Shown here piece after piece: positions 39,074-49,404 of a DNA stretch of 64,000 nucleotides (its first letter is position 1; each line of letters starts with the position of its first letter). The notes beneath the pieces were generated by a model. The model did no database searches. It worked only from the letters and a program-made list of their open reading frames with translations, and had not been told where the DNA came from. The position numbers were made by a program, and so were the translations under genes. Origin of the DNA: Acetobacter papayae JCM 25143 (GTDB lineage: Bacteria > Pseudomonadota > Alphaproteobacteria > Acetobacterales > Acetobacteraceae); NCBI RefSeq assembly GCF_000613285.1, contig NZ_BAIN01000012.1:1-64000 (forward strand). The letters run 5' to 3'.

Positions 39074-39868
39074 TTACTCGTGCGTATCAGCACCGGGAAT
39101 AATATCATATGCGGCACTGCCCGCCGCCGGGCCGGGCGGCGGAGGCTGGTTAACCGCAACCGGTGTCAGCGCCTCAAGCGAAGGGCCGATTTCGCGCACA
39201 TCTACAGCGACACCCAGCCCGCCATTACTACCACTGCCAACGGCATAAACCGTCTGGCCGGGCTTGAGCAGATCGGCAAAGCGTGTGGCTTCAGCCGGTG
39301 TGAGATACATTACCGAATGATCCTGCAAGACAGCACCCGTCAGCTTGCCACTCATGTTGTAAAGCGGCATCGACACGGGGCCATGCAGAACAAGATCGGG
39401 GCCAGCCAGCATTTCCGTTGAATGATTGGGCATGGAAATCACGCTGTCTTCCACGCTGCGACCACGGGGGCTGGTAACCAGAAAAGCCCTCAGGATTGGC
39501 AGGGTCTGGCCTTTCAGGCCCCGGATTTCCACCGTATCGCCGGGTTTGACCAGCCCTGCGAAAGCATGGCCCTGCTCAGCCGAGACAAGAACCTGCGTGC
39601 CATCTTCAAGAATGAAACCGTTGATACCGCCATGGGTGGACGGCAGGAACTGCGACACCTTGCCGGTAAAGACCGGCAGCACCGACAGGTCATAGACAGA
39701 GCCTACCCGGGCACCTGTAGGCGCAGGCGCTACCGGTGCGGGAGCCGGGGCGGGCTTGGCCGCAGCGGCATGATGGTGTGTAGCCTTGCCCTCATGAGCA
39801 TGGGCAAGAGGAGTAAAAACAGCAGAACACGCCAGCACATAGGCGGGCAGAAAAAACACAGGGCGCAT
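39074..39868 (-). CDS. Secreted protein with two OB-like repeats, function unknown
   Basis: Exported protein of 264 residues. The signal peptide (FFLPAYVLACSAVFTPLAHA) is followed by a His-rich patch (ATHHHAAAAK) and a Pro/Ala linker. Two similar halves follow: INGFILEDGTQVLVSAEQG with GLVKPGDTVEIRGLKG, and LTGAVLQDHSVMYLTPAEA with DLLKPGQTVYAVGSG. Each looks like five short strands with a KPGxTV turn, resembling OB-fold domains used in periplasmic stress proteins. A proline-rich tail ends the protein. I do not know a named family. It lies upstream of no obvious partner; purH (same strand) precedes it by 111 bases. Confidence 0.7.
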   Translation of the reverse strand: MRPVFFLPAYVLACSAVFTPLAHAHEGKATHHHAAAAKPAPAPAPVAPAPTGARVGSVYDLSVLPVFTGKVSQFLPSTHGGINGFILEDGTQVLVSAEQGHAFAGLVKPGDTVEIRGLKGQTLPILRAFLVTSPRGRSVEDSVISMPNHSTEMLAGPDLVLHGPVSMPLYNMSGKLTGAVLQDHSVMYLTPAEATRFADLLKPGQTVYAVGSGSNGGLGVAVDVREIGPSLEALTPVAVNQPPPPGPAAGSAAYDIIPGADTHE

Positions 39869-39979
39869 TATTCAACCAGTCGAAAACCACCCTGCAATCA
39901 GGGCGGGGGGCAAGGCCACGGGATTCGCCCCCCAGTTTCCGCTATGAAGCCCCCTGACCGCAAGAGCGGTGCAAGCGTG

Positions 39980-41556
39980 TCAGTGACGGAAATGACGCAT
40001 ACCGGTCAGAACCATGGCAATACCTGCGGCATCGGCCGCGGCAATCACTTCATCATCACGGATTGAACCACCCGGCTGAATAACCGCCGTGGCACCGGCC
40101 GCTACAATGGCCTCAAGCCCGTCAGCAAACGGGAAGAACGCATCGGAGGCAGCAACCGAGCCATGGGTCAGCGGCGTGTCCTGACCGGCAGCACGCGCGG
40201 CTTCGCCACTCTTGAAGGCAGCGATACGCGCTGAATCCACGCGGCTCATCTGCCCGGCACCAACACCCACTGTTGCTCCATCACGGGCATAGACAATGGC
40301 ATTGGACTTGACGTGCTTGGCAACCCGGAAGGCAAACACCAGATCCTGCATTTCCTGAGCTGAAGGGGCGCGCTTTGTCACCACTTTCAGTTCAGACGGC
40401 ACGATCCGTCCGGCATCGCGGGTCTGGGCCAGAAAACCGCCCGCCACGGAGCGCACCACAATCCCTGCGGCAGCCGGGTCAGGCAGGCCGCCCGTCAGCA
40501 GCAGACGCAGGTTTTTCTTGCGAGCCAGCAGCGCCTGAGCCGCTTCATCAGCCTCAGGCGCAACAATGACTTCGGTAAAGATCGCTGAAATCTTTTCAGC
40601 CGTTTCCGCATCCAGCGGACGGTTCAGCGCCACAATGCCACCAAAGGCGGAAACCGGGTCGCATTTCAGCGCCTGATCCCATGCTGCCGACAGGTGGAAC
40701 CAACCGCGACACCGCAGGGGTTGGCGTGTTTGACAATCACAACGGCCGGAGCATCGAACTCGGCCACCGCCTCAAACGCGGCATCCGTATCGTTGATGTT
40801 ATTGTAAGAGAGCGCCTTGCCCTGCACCTGCACGGCTGTGGCCACGCCGGGGCGCTGGCTGCCATCACGGTAGAAAGCCGCCTGCTGGTGCGGGTTTTCA
40901 CCATAGCGCAGGGTTTCAGCCCGCTGCCCGGTCAGGGCAAAACGCTCGGCCAGAGGCTCGCCCGCCTGCTGGGCAAACCATGTGGCAATGGCGGCATCAT
41001 AGGCCGCCGTGCGGGCATAGGCCGCACCTGCATAAGCCGTACGCATGGCCAGCGTGGTGCCACCATCGCCCAGCGCATCGATCAGGCCCGCATACTGGGC
41101 CGGGTCGGTCAGCACCACGACATGCGCATGGTTTTTGGCGGCAGCACGGATCAGGGCGGGGCCGCCGATATCGATGTTTTCGATGCAGGTTTCGCTATCC
41201 GCACCGGATGCCACGGTCTTTTCAAACGGGTAGAGATTGACCGCCACGAGGTCGATCTCGCCAATGCCATGCTCACGCATCTGGGCCTGATGCGAAGGCA
41301 GGTCACGGCGGCCGAGAATACCCCCATGGATCATGGGCACCAGCGTCTTGACCCGGCCATCCAGAATTTCGGGAAATCCCGTGTAATCCGACACATCCCT
41401 GACCGGCACACCTGCATCGCGCAGTGCCTTGGCAGACCCGCCTGTGGACAGGATTTCGGCTCCCTGCGCGGCCAGCGCACGCGCCAGATCAAGCAGGCCT
41501 GTCTTGTCGGAAACGGAAATAAGGGCACGCCGGATTGGCAGTGTCGTCTGGCTCAT
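39980..41556 (-). CDS. purH: Bifunctional AICAR transformylase/IMP cyclohydrolase PurH (frameshifted near 40694)
   Basis: Performs the last two steps of IMP synthesis. The N-terminal cyclohydrolase (MGS-like) domain has [17 protein letters not shown] and [13 protein letters not shown]. The C-terminal transformylase domain has [31 protein letters not shown] and [19 protein letters not shown]. The frame breaks after VAVGST: ACCTGTCGG should read ACCCTGTCGG (one G on the plus strand at 40693-40694). With it the protein is 525 residues, the usual length. Purine auxotrophy would follow if the break were real. Confidence 0.95.
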
Positions 41557-41634
41557 GGAGGGACCTTTCGCACAGCAGGAAAGACGGAACGGCTGAGCGA
41601 CCGCAGAACCGTGCGCGCGCAATCAGCCTGTGAG

Positions 41635-41662
41635 AAAAAACAAACCCGCCGTTACCGACGGG
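41635..41662 (-). terminator. Terminator overlapping the trmB stop
   Basis: On the minus strand CCCGTC and GGCGGG pair across a 6-base loop that contains the TAA stop, followed by TTTGTTTTTT. Short stem with one G-T pair, so moderate strength. Confidence 0.5.
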
Positions 41663-42388
41663 TGAATGTCCAGTACAACGGCTGGCGGCCCGCCGCGATG
41701 GCCTTGGCCTCATACCGTGTTGGAAACCAGCCCTCAGGCCGCTCGGTTGCAGGGCTGGTGCATCAAACCAGTCCTGCTGGGCCATAACCTCGCCTACCCA
41801 TGCCTGATAGGTCGGGTCGTCACTGGCGACACGCCATACCGCACCGGGTTTGAGGGCACGGGCCACCAGCTCCACGTTCTGCGGGTGCATGAAGCGCCGC
41901 TTGGCATGGCGGGCCTTGGGCCACGGGTCGGGGAACATCAGGAAAAGACGGTCAAGACTGGCCTCAGGCAGAGCCTTGAGCACCAGCCGTGCATCGTCGT
42001 CCCACAGACGCAGCCTGTCCGGCACGGGGGCCGTTGCTTCCTGCCCGACAGGCACGAGCTTGGTGAGCAGGGAACACAGACCGTTATGGAAAACTTCGGA
42101 AGCAATATAGCCCACCTGAGGGTGGGCCTGCGTCTGGGCCAGCACATGCTCGCCCCCGCCAAACCCGACCTCAAGCCAGATCTGCTCGGGCTCCTGCCCG
42201 AATACCGCTGCCGGGTTTCCTGCTTTTTCAAGCGGGAAACGCAGGCGCGGCAGCGTTTCATCAAGCAGACGTTCCTGACGGGGCCGCAGGGGGTGCCCCC
42301 TCTGGCGACCATAAAGCCTTTCGGGTGGCGGTTTGACTTCCGCCGTTTCCGGCTGGCCGCCCACGGCCTGACCTGTGACCTCCGTCAT
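41652..42388 (-). CDS. trmB: tRNA (guanine-46-N7)-methyltransferase TrmB (frameshifted near 41740)
   Basis: SAM-dependent enzyme that makes m7G46 in tRNA variable loops. The SAM-binding motif is WLEVGFGGGEHVLAQ, and the family signature LMFPDPWPKARHAKRRF is intact. The frame breaks near LQPSG; one base missing in 41738-41742 recovers the expected C-terminus (EGWFPTRYEAKAIAAGR, then YWTFTRR) and a 245-residue protein. Without repair the frame runs on into unrelated residues. It follows metK by 21 bases, a fitting link since MetK makes its methyl donor. Confidence 0.92.
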
Positions 42389-42409
42389 GAACAGACGCGC
42401 TCTCTCAGC

Positions 42410-43596
42410 TTAGCGGTTGAGTGCGCTGCGCAGGGCGTCAACCAGATCCGTGCGTTCCCACGTAAAGTCGTCACGCGCGTCATCGGGTGTGCGGCCAAAG
42501 TGACCGTAAGCCGATGTCTGGGCATAGATCGGGCGGTTCAGACGCAGGTGCTTGCGGATACCGCGCGGCGTCAGGTCCATGACCTCACGCAGCACGTTGC
42601 CCAGACGCACTTCGTCCACATCGTTCCCGCTTCCGTCCAGATCGACATAAACGGAAAGCGGATGCGAAACGCCGATAGCGTAGGAAAGCTGGATGGTGCA
42701 GCGGTCAGCCAGACCAGCCGCCACAACGTTCTTCGCCAGATAACGGCAGGCATAGGCAGCCGAACGATCCACCTTGGTGGGGTCCTTGCCGGAGAATGCG
42801 CCACCACCATGGGGAGCCGCACCGCCGTAGGTGTCCACAATGATCTTGCGCCCGGTCAGGCCGCAGTCACCATCGGGGCCACCGATCACGAACACACCGG
42901 TGGGGTTCGCGTAAAATTCGTTTTCAGGCGGCATCCAGCTTCGGGCAGGACATCGCGCGTCAGGCCCAGCAGGCGCTGGCGCAGGTCAGCCTGATCCACA
43001 CCCTCATCATGCTGGGTGGAAATAACGACAGACGTAGCACCAACGGGACGACCGTTGACATAACGCAGGGTCACCTGGCTCTTGGCATCGGGCTGCAGGC
43101 CTGCCACGCGGGCATCGCCAGCACGACGCAGGTCGCGCATGGTGTGCAGGATGCGGTGCGCATAATACAGCGGAGCGGGCATGAGGGTGTCGGTCTCATT
43201 GGACGCGTACCCGAACATGATACCCTGATCGCCTGCGCCTTCGTCCTTGTCGTCCGTGCTGTCCACGCCTACGGCTATGTCAGCGGACTGAGCATGCAGG
43301 TAGTTGGAGGCATCGGCACGACGCCAGGAGAAACCCTCCTGATCGTAACCAATGTCACGCACGGCTTCGCGCGCCAGCTCGATCAGCTTTTCCGATGTCA
43401 CGGAAGCCGGGCCACGCACTTCACCAGCGAGGACGATGCGGTTGGTGGTTACCAGTGTTTCACAGGCAACACGTGCTTCCGGGTCGGCCGCCAGATACGC
43501 GTCCAGAACGGTATCGCTGATCCGGTCAGCAACCTTGTCGGGATGACCTTCGGATACGGATTCCGAAGTAAACAGAAAATCGCCGTCTTTACGCAT
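42410..43596 (-). CDS. metK: S-adenosylmethionine synthetase (frameshifted near 42940)
   Basis: Makes SAM from methionine and ATP. The signatures are [19 protein letters not shown], the hexapeptide region [13 protein letters not shown] and the P-loop-like [19 protein letters not shown] with the catalytic lysine. The frame breaks after VLPEG: GAAGCTGG should be GAAGGCTGG (42938-42941), which restores a 395-residue protein. MetK is essential in nearly all bacteria, so this break is the best single argument for sequence error in the window. The start at 43596 gives the usual short N-terminus. Confidence 0.96.
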
Positions 43597-43639
43597 AATG
43601 GTGCCGTTGCCCCACGTGAGTGAAAAGGAAACAGAGGAT

Positions 43640-43659
43640 GTCCCTTGCATGAAAGGGAC
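43640..43659 (-). promoter_or_regulatory. Hairpin in the metK leader
   Basis: GTCCCTT and AAGGGAC form a perfect 7-base stem with a 6-base loop just downstream of the predicted metK promoter, 44 bases before the start codon. It could be part of a structured leader or an mRNA-stabilising hairpin. It does not match a SAM riboswitch that I recognise. Confidence 0.4.
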
Positions 43660-43665
43660 GGGACG

Positions 43666-43693
43666 ATATGACGGGATAGACAGCGCGGGTCAA
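43666..43693 (-). promoter_or_regulatory. Sigma-70-like promoter of metK
   Basis: TTGACC (minus strand, 43688-43693) and TCATAT (43666-43671) are separated by 16 bases, 70 bases before the metK start. Confidence 0.5.
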
Positions 43694-43755
43694 GGATATT
43701 TACCATTTGGCCACGCAGTCCGGCCCTGCGCCGCCCCGTTCAGGCGCTCTGCCGC

Positions 43756-44524
43756 CTAAAGCGGTGGCAGGCCCAGAACATCCTCCATGCCGTATAAACC
43801 GGGCACACGCCCGGACAGCCAGCCAGCCGCACGCACGGCGCCGGTTGCAAAAATACGCCGGTCGAACGCCCGGTGCGTAAGAGTGATCTGCTCATCCGCT
43901 GAGGTAAACAGAACCTCGTGCTCGCCTACGATCTGCCCGCCCCGCAGGCCGCAAAGCCGATTGCTCCGGCCTTGCGGGGACCGGTATGCCCATCGCGCCC
44001 GCTTTCGCGCACATCCTCCAGCACCACGCCACGCCCCAGCGCTACGGAGCGCCCGATGGCCAGCGCCGTGCCTGATGGGGCATCCACCTTCTGGCGGTGG
44101 TGCATTTCCACAATTTCGGCATCGTAGCTCTGCGCGGGCAGGGCCTGCCCCATCATCTGGCCAGACGCTGCACCAGCGTAACGCCGGGTGAAAAATTGGC
44201 GGCATGCACCACGCCAATCTGCCGGGCCGCTTCATCAACCGCTGCCTGCTGCTCGGCAGACAGGCCCGTTGTGCCCAGCACCCAACCTACGCCAGCCTGC
44301 GCCAGCACACGGGCATTCCCGCACACCGTATCGGCATGGGTAAAATCGATCATCACATCGCTCAGGGCGGCCAGTTCAGCGATATCCGTAAACAGGGGGT
44401 AGGGCGATACCACATCCTGCACCTTGCGCGTGGTGCCGCCCGACAGATCCAGACCCGCCGCGCGCACCTCTTCCACCAGCAGTCGCCCTACGCGCCCGCC
44501 AATACCGGCAATACCAACCCGCAT
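43756..44524 (-). CDS. dapB: 4-hydroxy-tetrahydrodipicolinate reductase DapB (two frameshifts)
   Basis: Lysine and diaminopimelate pathway enzyme, 256 residues when repaired. The N-terminal dinucleotide motif is [27 protein letters not shown] precedes the catalytic [19 protein letters not shown] (His and Lys). The C-terminus ends in [16 protein letters not shown]. Two single-base losses break it: near 44156-44163 (after VQRLAR) and near 43947-43950 (GCGGCCTGC for GCGGCCCTGC, minus strand). DAP is needed for peptidoglycan, so real loss is unlikely. It starts six bases after the dnaJ stop. Confidence 0.94.
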
Positions 44525-44529
44525 GCGTG

Positions 44530-45675
44530 TTATTCCCCACCTTCGAAAAAGTCACGCACACGGCGGAAAAAGCCCGTATGTTCGGGGCTGTGCTTGATGT
44601 CCTCGCCCGCTTCGGTCTCGAATTCCTCAAGCAGTTCGCGCTGGCGTTTGGTCAGGTGCTGCGGTGTTTCCACCGTGACCTGAATATACATATCCCCGCG
44701 CGCTGAAGACCGCAGAACCGAGAACCCCTTGCCGCGGAGCCTGAAATGCGCGCCGCCCTGCGTGCCTGCGGGAATTTTGACATTGGCGCGGCTACCGTCG
44801 ATCACCGGCACTTCGATTTCCGTGCCCAGAGCCGCCTGCCCCATCCGCAGCGGCACACGGCAGTAGATGTTCGCGCCATCGCGCTGGAACAGCCCATGCT
44901 CCAGCACGGACACATGCACATACAGGTCACCCGGCGGTACACCGTTGGCTCCGGCCTCGCCACTGCCGGTCATGCGGATACGGGTACCGTCCTCCACACC
45001 GGCAGGCACCTGAACCTCCACCACGCGTTCACGCTCGACCGTACCTTCGCCATGGCAGGCCTTGCACGGGTCTTTGACCGAACGCCCCGTGCCATGGCAG
45101 GTCGGGCATGGCCGCTCGACAATAAAGAAGCCCTGCTGGGCCCGCACCTTGCCTATGCCATGGCAGCTCGGACAGGTCTGCACACCTGAGGCACCAGTTT
45201 CCGAACCGCTGCCGTTACAGCTTTCGCAGGCCACTCGGGTAATGACCCGCACATCCTTCTTCACACCTGAAAACGCTTCTTCCAGCGTGATTTCAACATG
45301 AGTCTGAATATCGTTGCCACTGCGGGCCTGACCACCGCCCCGGCGGCCCATCATATCCCCGAACATCTGCTCGAAAATATCGCCCAGACCGCCGCCACCG
45401 CCGCCAAAGCCGCTGAAATCAAACCCACCCGGCCCAGCCCCGCCGCCTTCAAACGCGGCATGGCCAAAGCGGTCATAGGCAGAGCGCTTCTGCTCGTCTT
45501 TCAGAATATCGTAAGCGTGGCTGATTTCCTTGAACCGCGCTTCCGCATCCGCATCACCCTGATTCCGGTCGGGGTGGTATTGCATGGCCAGCCTGCGATA
45601 GGATTTCTTGATTTCCTCCGCCGAAGCTGTCCGGGAAACCTCAAGAACTTCATAATAATCAAGCTGCGTGGCCAT
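44530..45675 (-). CDS. dnaJ: Molecular chaperone DnaJ
   Basis: Hsp40 co-chaperone of 381 residues that activates DnaK ATPase. The J domain (YYEVLEVSRTASAEEIKKSY with the HPD loop in MQYHPDRNQGD) is followed by a Gly/Phe region (FDFSGFGGGGGGLGDIFEQM) and the zinc domain with four CxxCxGxG-type repeats (CESCNGSG, CPSCHGIG, CPTCHGTG, CKACHGEG). The C-terminal substrate domain follows. It follows dnaK on the same strand with 144 bases and a terminator hairpin between, and is closely followed by dapB. Confidence 0.97.
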   Translation of the reverse strand: MATQLDYYEVLEVSRTASAEEIKKSYRRLAMQYHPDRNQGDADAEARFKEISHAYDILKDEQKRSAYDRFGHAAFEGGGAGPGGFDFSGFGGGGGGLGDIFEQMFGDMMGRRGGGQARSGNDIQTHVEITLEEAFSGVKKDVRVITRVACESCNGSGSETGASGVQTCPSCHGIGKVRAQQGFFIVERPCPTCHGTGRSVKDPCKACHGEGTVERERVVEVQVPAGVEDGTRIRMTGSGEAGANGVPPGDLYVHVSVLEHGLFQRDGANIYCRVPLRMGQAALGTEIEVPVIDGSRANVKIPAGTQGGAHFRLRGKGFSVLRSSARGDMYIQVTVETPQHLTKRQRELLEEFETEAGEDIKHSPEHTGFFRRVRDFFEGGE

Positions 45676-45731
45676 GAGCTATCCTTGTGGCGCCGCCCCA
45701 CGCCGGGCGCGGCCTTTACTGTCCTGAATGT

Positions 45732-45765
45732 AAAAAGGCGCCCGGCTTCATAAAGAGCGGGCGCC
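45732..45765 (-). terminator. Terminator/attenuator between dnaK and dnaJ
   Basis: GGCGCCCG (45737-45744) pairs with CGGGCGCC (45758-45765) and is followed on the minus strand by five T. It lies after dnaK and before dnaJ and probably reduces read-through, giving more DnaK than DnaJ. Confidence 0.75.
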
Positions 45766-45819
45766 GGACGCGCAAGACAGGCGGCCATACGGATGGCCGC
45801 CTTCTGGAACCTGCGCCGC

Positions 45820-47724
45820 TTACGACTTCTTGTTGTCGTGCACGTCTTCGAAATCGGCATCGACGATTTCGGGTTCGTCCGCCTTGGGAGCGCCGGAAGC
45901 CGCAGCACCCTCTTCTTCCTGAGCTGCCTTGTAAGCGGCTTCACCCACTTTCATGGCGGCCTGCGTCAGGCGTTCGGTTGCACTCTTGAGTGCTTCCGCA
46001 TCCGTGCCTTCCAGAGCGGCCTTGACGGCGGCAATAGCGCTTTCGGCTTCGGTCTTTTCAGAAGCCGGAACCTTGTCGCCTGCATCCGTCAGAGACTTTT
46101 CAGTCTGATGCACCAGAGCTTCGGCATTGTTGCGGGCTTCAACCAGTTCGCGCTTGGCCTTGTCGGCTTCGGCGTTAGCTTCGGCGTCCTTCACCATCTG
46201 GTCGATATCGGAATCGGACAGACCACCAGAAGCCTGGATCTTGATCTGCTGTTCCTTGCCGGTTGCCTTGTCCTTGGCGGACACGGACACGATGCCGTTG
46301 GCGTCGATATCGAACGTGACTTCAATCTGGGGCGTGCCGCGCGGTGCGGGCGGAATGCCGGTCAGGTCGAAGTTGCCCAGCAGCTTGTTATCAGCCGCCA
46401 TTTCGCGTTCGCCCTGGAACACCTTGATGGTAACCGCGCCCTGATTGTCTTCCGCCGTGGAGAACACCTGGCTCTTCTTGGTCGGAATGGTCGTGTTGCG
46501 GTCGATCAGGCGGGTGAACACACCACCCAGCGTTTCAATACCGAGCGAAAGCGGCGTGACATCAAGCAGCAGCACGTCTTTCACGTCGCCCTTGAGCACC
46601 GCACCCTGAATAGCCGCACCAATGGCCACGACTTCATCGGGGTTCACGTTACGGGCCGGATCCTTGCCGAAGAAGGACTTCACCGTTTCGATCACCTTGG
46701 GCATGCGGGTCATACCGCCGACCAGAATGACTTCATCGATCTGCGAGGCAGACAGACCGGCATCCTTCAGGGCTGCCTTGCAGGGCTCGAGCGTGCGCTG
46801 CACCAGATCATCCACCAGGCTTTCCAGCTTGGCGCGGGTCAGCTTGAGCACGAGATGCTTGGGGCCAGACGCATCTGCCGTGATGAACGGCAGGTTGATT
46901 TCCGTTTCCTTGGAGGAAGACAGCTCAATCTTGGCTTTTTCCGCGGCTTCCTTCAGGCGCTGGAGAGCCAGCTTGTCGGAACGCAGGTCAATGCCCTGCT
47001 CGCGCTTGAACTCGTCAGCCAGGAACGCGATCACCCGGTTGTCGAAATCTTCACCACCCAGGAAGGTGTCACCATTGGTGGATTTAACTTCGATCACGCC
47101 ATCGGAAATCTCAAGCACGGACACGTCGAACGTGCCGCCGCCCAGATCGTATACCGCAACCGTGCCGCCGCTCTTTTTTTCCAGACCATAGGCCAGAGCT
47201 GCCGCAGTCGGCTCGTTGATGATACGCAGGACTTCAAGACCCGCGATCTTGCCGGCATCCTTGGTGGCCTGACGCTGGGCGTCGTTAAAGTACGCGGGAA
47301 CGGTAATGACCGCCTGCGTAACCTTTTCGCCCAGATAGGCCTCGGCCGTTTCTTTCATCTTGCCCAGAACAAAGGCTGAAATCTGCGACGGCGCGTATTT
47401 GGTGCCGCGGGCTTCAACCCATGCATCGCCGTTATCGCCCTTGACGATGGAATAGGGCACCATGCCCTTGTCCTTCTGGACGGTCGCATCATCAAAGCGG
47501 CGCCCGATCAGGCGCTTGACGGCGTAAAGCGTGTTGGCCGGGTTGGTAACGGCCTGACGCTTGGCGGCCTGACCCACCAGCATTTCACCACCTTCGGTGA
47601 AAGCGACCATGGACGGCGTGGTGCGCGCGCCCTCGGAGTTCTCGATAACCTTCGTCTCGTTGCCTTCACGCACGGCAACGCAGGAGTTGGTCGTGCCGAG
47701 ATCGATACCGATAACCTTGCTCAT
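45820..47724 (-). CDS. dnaK: Molecular chaperone DnaK (Hsp70)
   Basis: ATP-dependent folding chaperone of 634 residues. The ATPase domain has [51 protein letters not shown] and [15 protein letters not shown]; the substrate domain has [17 protein letters not shown]. The C-terminal lid ends in an acidic tail ([15 protein letters not shown]), the usual docking end. The ATG at 47724 is preceded by AAGGGAGA. A sigma-32-like promoter lies 127-155 bases upstream, and grpE precedes it on the same strand. Confidence 0.98.
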   Translation of the reverse strand: MSKVIGIDLGTTNSCVAVREGNETKVIENSEGARTTPSMVAFTEGGEMLVGQAAKRQAVTNPANTLYAVKRLIGRRFDDATVQKDKGMVPYSIVKGDNGDAWVEARGTKYAPSQISAFVLGKMKETAEAYLGEKVTQAVITVPAYFNDAQRQATKDAGKIAGLEVLRIINEPTAAALAYGLEKKSGGTVAVYDLGGGTFDVSVLEISDGVIEVKSTNGDTFLGGEDFDNRVIAFLADEFKREQGIDLRSDKLALQRLKEAAEKAKIELSSSKETEINLPFITADASGPKHLVLKLTRAKLESLVDDLVQRTLEPCKAALKDAGLSASQIDEVILVGGMTRMPKVIETVKSFFGKDPARNVNPDEVVAIGAAIQGAVLKGDVKDVLLLDVTPLSLGIETLGGVFTRLIDRNTTIPTKKSQVFSTAEDNQGAVTIKVFQGEREMAADNKLLGNFDLTGIPPAPRGTPQIEVTFDIDANGIVSVSAKDKATGKEQQIKIQASGGLSDSDIDQMVKDAEANAEADKAKRELVEARNNAEALVHQTEKSLTDAGDKVPASEKTEAESAIAAVKAALEGTDAEALKSATERLTQAAMKVGEAAYKAAQEEEGAAASGAPKADEPEIVDADFEDVHDNKKS

Positions 47725-47850
47725 GTATTCTCCCTTCAGCGATTCCGTCTGGCCCGAAGCACCTGATGGAACCCTTCTTGCATCTTTATACCGGCCCGCC
47801 ACCTGCACCCTGCCTTACGCCATGGGAGCCGCACGAACCGACTGAACTTG

Positions 47851-47879
47851 ATGTATGGCGGCGTTTTTCCTTTTTCAAG
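47851..47879 (-). promoter_or_regulatory. Heat-shock (sigma-32-like) promoter candidate for dnaK
   Basis: On the minus strand CTTGAAA (47873-47879) and CCATACAT (47851-47858) are 14 bases apart, close to the RpoH consensus and with the same spacing as the htpG candidate. It lies between grpE and dnaK. Confidence 0.55.
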
Positions 47880-47906
47880 GCACGCCAGCCAACATCGGAT
47901 GGTTTT

Positions 47907-48494
47907 TTAGCCCTGCTGTCCGCCTTCATGCGCCTTGGCCACCACAACCATGGCCGGCTTGAGCAGACGACCATGCAGGGTCCATGTGGGCGTCCATGCC
48001 TGCATGACCGTGCCGGGCGTGTGCTCGGCACTGGGCTGCTCGGCCATGGCCTGATGATGGTTGGCGTCGAAAGGCTTGCCAGCGGGGTCTTCGCAATGGA
48101 TGCCGTGGCGCTCAAGAATGGAAATAAAGGAACGCTCGGTGCTGTCGATGCCTTCACGCATCTTGCTCAGCACGCCGTCCTCGCCTTCCTGCGCGGGGGG
48201 CAGGCTAGCCAGCGCACGGCGCAGGTTTTCAGCCACTTCCACCACGTCCCGGGCGAATTTCTGCACCGCGTACTGGCGGGCATCATCCACATCGCGCTTG
48301 GCGCGGGCCAGAAGGTTCTGGTTCTCCGCCTCGGCGCGCAGCCATTTTTCCTTGAACTCCGTTGCGGACTGTTCAAGCTCTGCAATACGAGCGTCCGTCC
48401 CCGGCGCGGCATCATCCTGCCTGGGGGTGGACTGTTCGGCCTGGCCCGGCTCGACCGGCGCCTCGACCTGTGAGGGGTCTGTATCGTGCGTCAT
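47907..48494 (-). CDS. grpE: Nucleotide exchange factor GrpE
   Basis: Dimeric ADP-release factor of DnaK, 195 residues. An acidic, Gln-rich N-terminus and a long coiled coil (ARIAELEQSATEFKEKWLRA) lead to the conserved LLARAKRDVDDARQYAVQKF and then the beta-domain signature GKPFDANHHQAMAEQPS and GRLLKPAMVVVAK. The start at 48494 is used; a frame continues upstream. hrcA, often next to grpE, is not present, which fits sigma-32 rather than CIRCE control. Confidence 0.95.
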   Translation of the reverse strand: MTHDTDPSQVEAPVEPGQAEQSTPRQDDAAPGTDARIAELEQSATEFKEKWLRAEAENQNLLARAKRDVDDARQYAVQKFARDVVEVAENLRRALASLPPAQEGEDGVLSKMREGIDSTERSFISILERHGIHCEDPAGKPFDANHHQAMAEQPSAEHTPGTVMQAWTPTWTLHGRLLKPAMVVVAKAHEGGQQG

Positions 48495-48681
48495 GCCCAA
48501 AGAAGTAAGCAACGCCGCCGCCGCCGACAAGACCTCTCGCGCATGAAACTCCCATGAACCGGCCTACCAGCCGCCCAAGGGGCAAAAAAGCGTGTCATTC
48601 AGCCGCTACCCCTTGGCATGCCACCCTTGCAAAGCCTAATCTGACGCGCTCGCGCCGTTGCCGGGAAGGAAAACAAGACCA

Positions 48682-49395
48682 ATGACAGAGCGCACCAAGC
48701 AGACAATTGCTCTGGTTGATGACGACCGCAACATCCTGACCTCGGTTCAGATGACCCTTGAGGCCGAAGGATTCAATGTCCGTACCTACACGGATGGCGA
48801 GGCAGCCCTGCAGGGGCTGACCGCCTACCCGGTGGATCTGGCCGTGCTGGATATCAAAATGCCCCGCATGGACGGCATGGAGCTTTTGCAGCGCCTGCGT
48901 AACCGTTCGAATCTGCCGGTTATCTTCCTGTCTTCCAAAAACGAGGAAGTGGACCAGCTGATGGGGCTGCGTCTCGGGGCGGACGACTACATTACAAAGC
49001 CTTTCTCGCAGCGGCTTCTCCTTGAGCGCATTCGCGCGCTACTGCGCCGCAACGAGGCCAGCAAGGCTGAAGCCAGCGGTGCCCCCGCCGGTGGCGCGCT
49101 GATGCGGGGCGATCTTTCGCTCGATGAGCTGCGCCACAAATGCACATGGCGTGAACAGGACGTACCGCTGACGGTTACCGAGTTCCTGCTGGTCAAAACG
49201 CTGGCGCTGCGTCCGGGCTTGGTCAAATCACGCGACCAGCTTATCGATGCAGCCTATGGCGATACGGTTTATGTGGATGACCGGACAATCGACAGCCATA
49301 TCAAGCGCGTGCGCAAGAAATTCCGGCAGGTTGATGATGATTTCAACCAGATCGAAACCCTGTACGGTATCGGCTACCGCTACCGCGAGGACTGA
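48682..49395 (+). CDS. chvI: Response regulator ChvI
   Basis: OmpR-class regulator of 237 residues. The receiver has [14 protein letters not shown], the phospho-acceptor Asp in [17 protein letters not shown], and [13 protein letters not shown] with [10 protein letters not shown]. The DNA-binding domain has [20 protein letters not shown] and [13 protein letters not shown]. This sequence type and the adjacent periplasmic-sensing kinase identify it as ChvI, which in alphaproteobacteria controls acid and envelope-stress responses. An ATG with GGAAGGA upstream starts it. chvG follows after nine bases. Confidence 0.92.
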   Translation: MTERTKQTIALVDDDRNILTSVQMTLEAEGFNVRTYTDGEAALQGLTAYPVDLAVLDIKMPRMDGMELLQRLRNRSNLPVIFLSSKNEEVDQLMGLRLGADDYITKPFSQRLLLERIRALLRRNEASKAEASGAPAGGALMRGDLSLDELRHKCTWREQDVPLTVTEFLLVKTLALRPGLVKSRDQLIDAAYGDTVYVDDRTIDSHIKRVRKKFRQVDDDFNQIETLYGIGYRYRED

Positions 49396-49404
49396 CCAGC
49401 ACAC

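Noticed and set aside
43597-43700. SAM-II or SAH riboswitch before metK
   Set aside because: I could not match the conserved cores of these classes; only a hairpin is kept as a lead.
39981-44524. Real pseudogenisation of the purH-trmB-metK-dapB run
   Set aside because: Four adjacent essential or near-essential genes each broken by single-base losses in homopolymers fit sequencing error better than biology.
45793-47379. 528-codon plus-strand frame over dnaK
   Set aside because: Antisense shadow of a textbook DnaK sequence.
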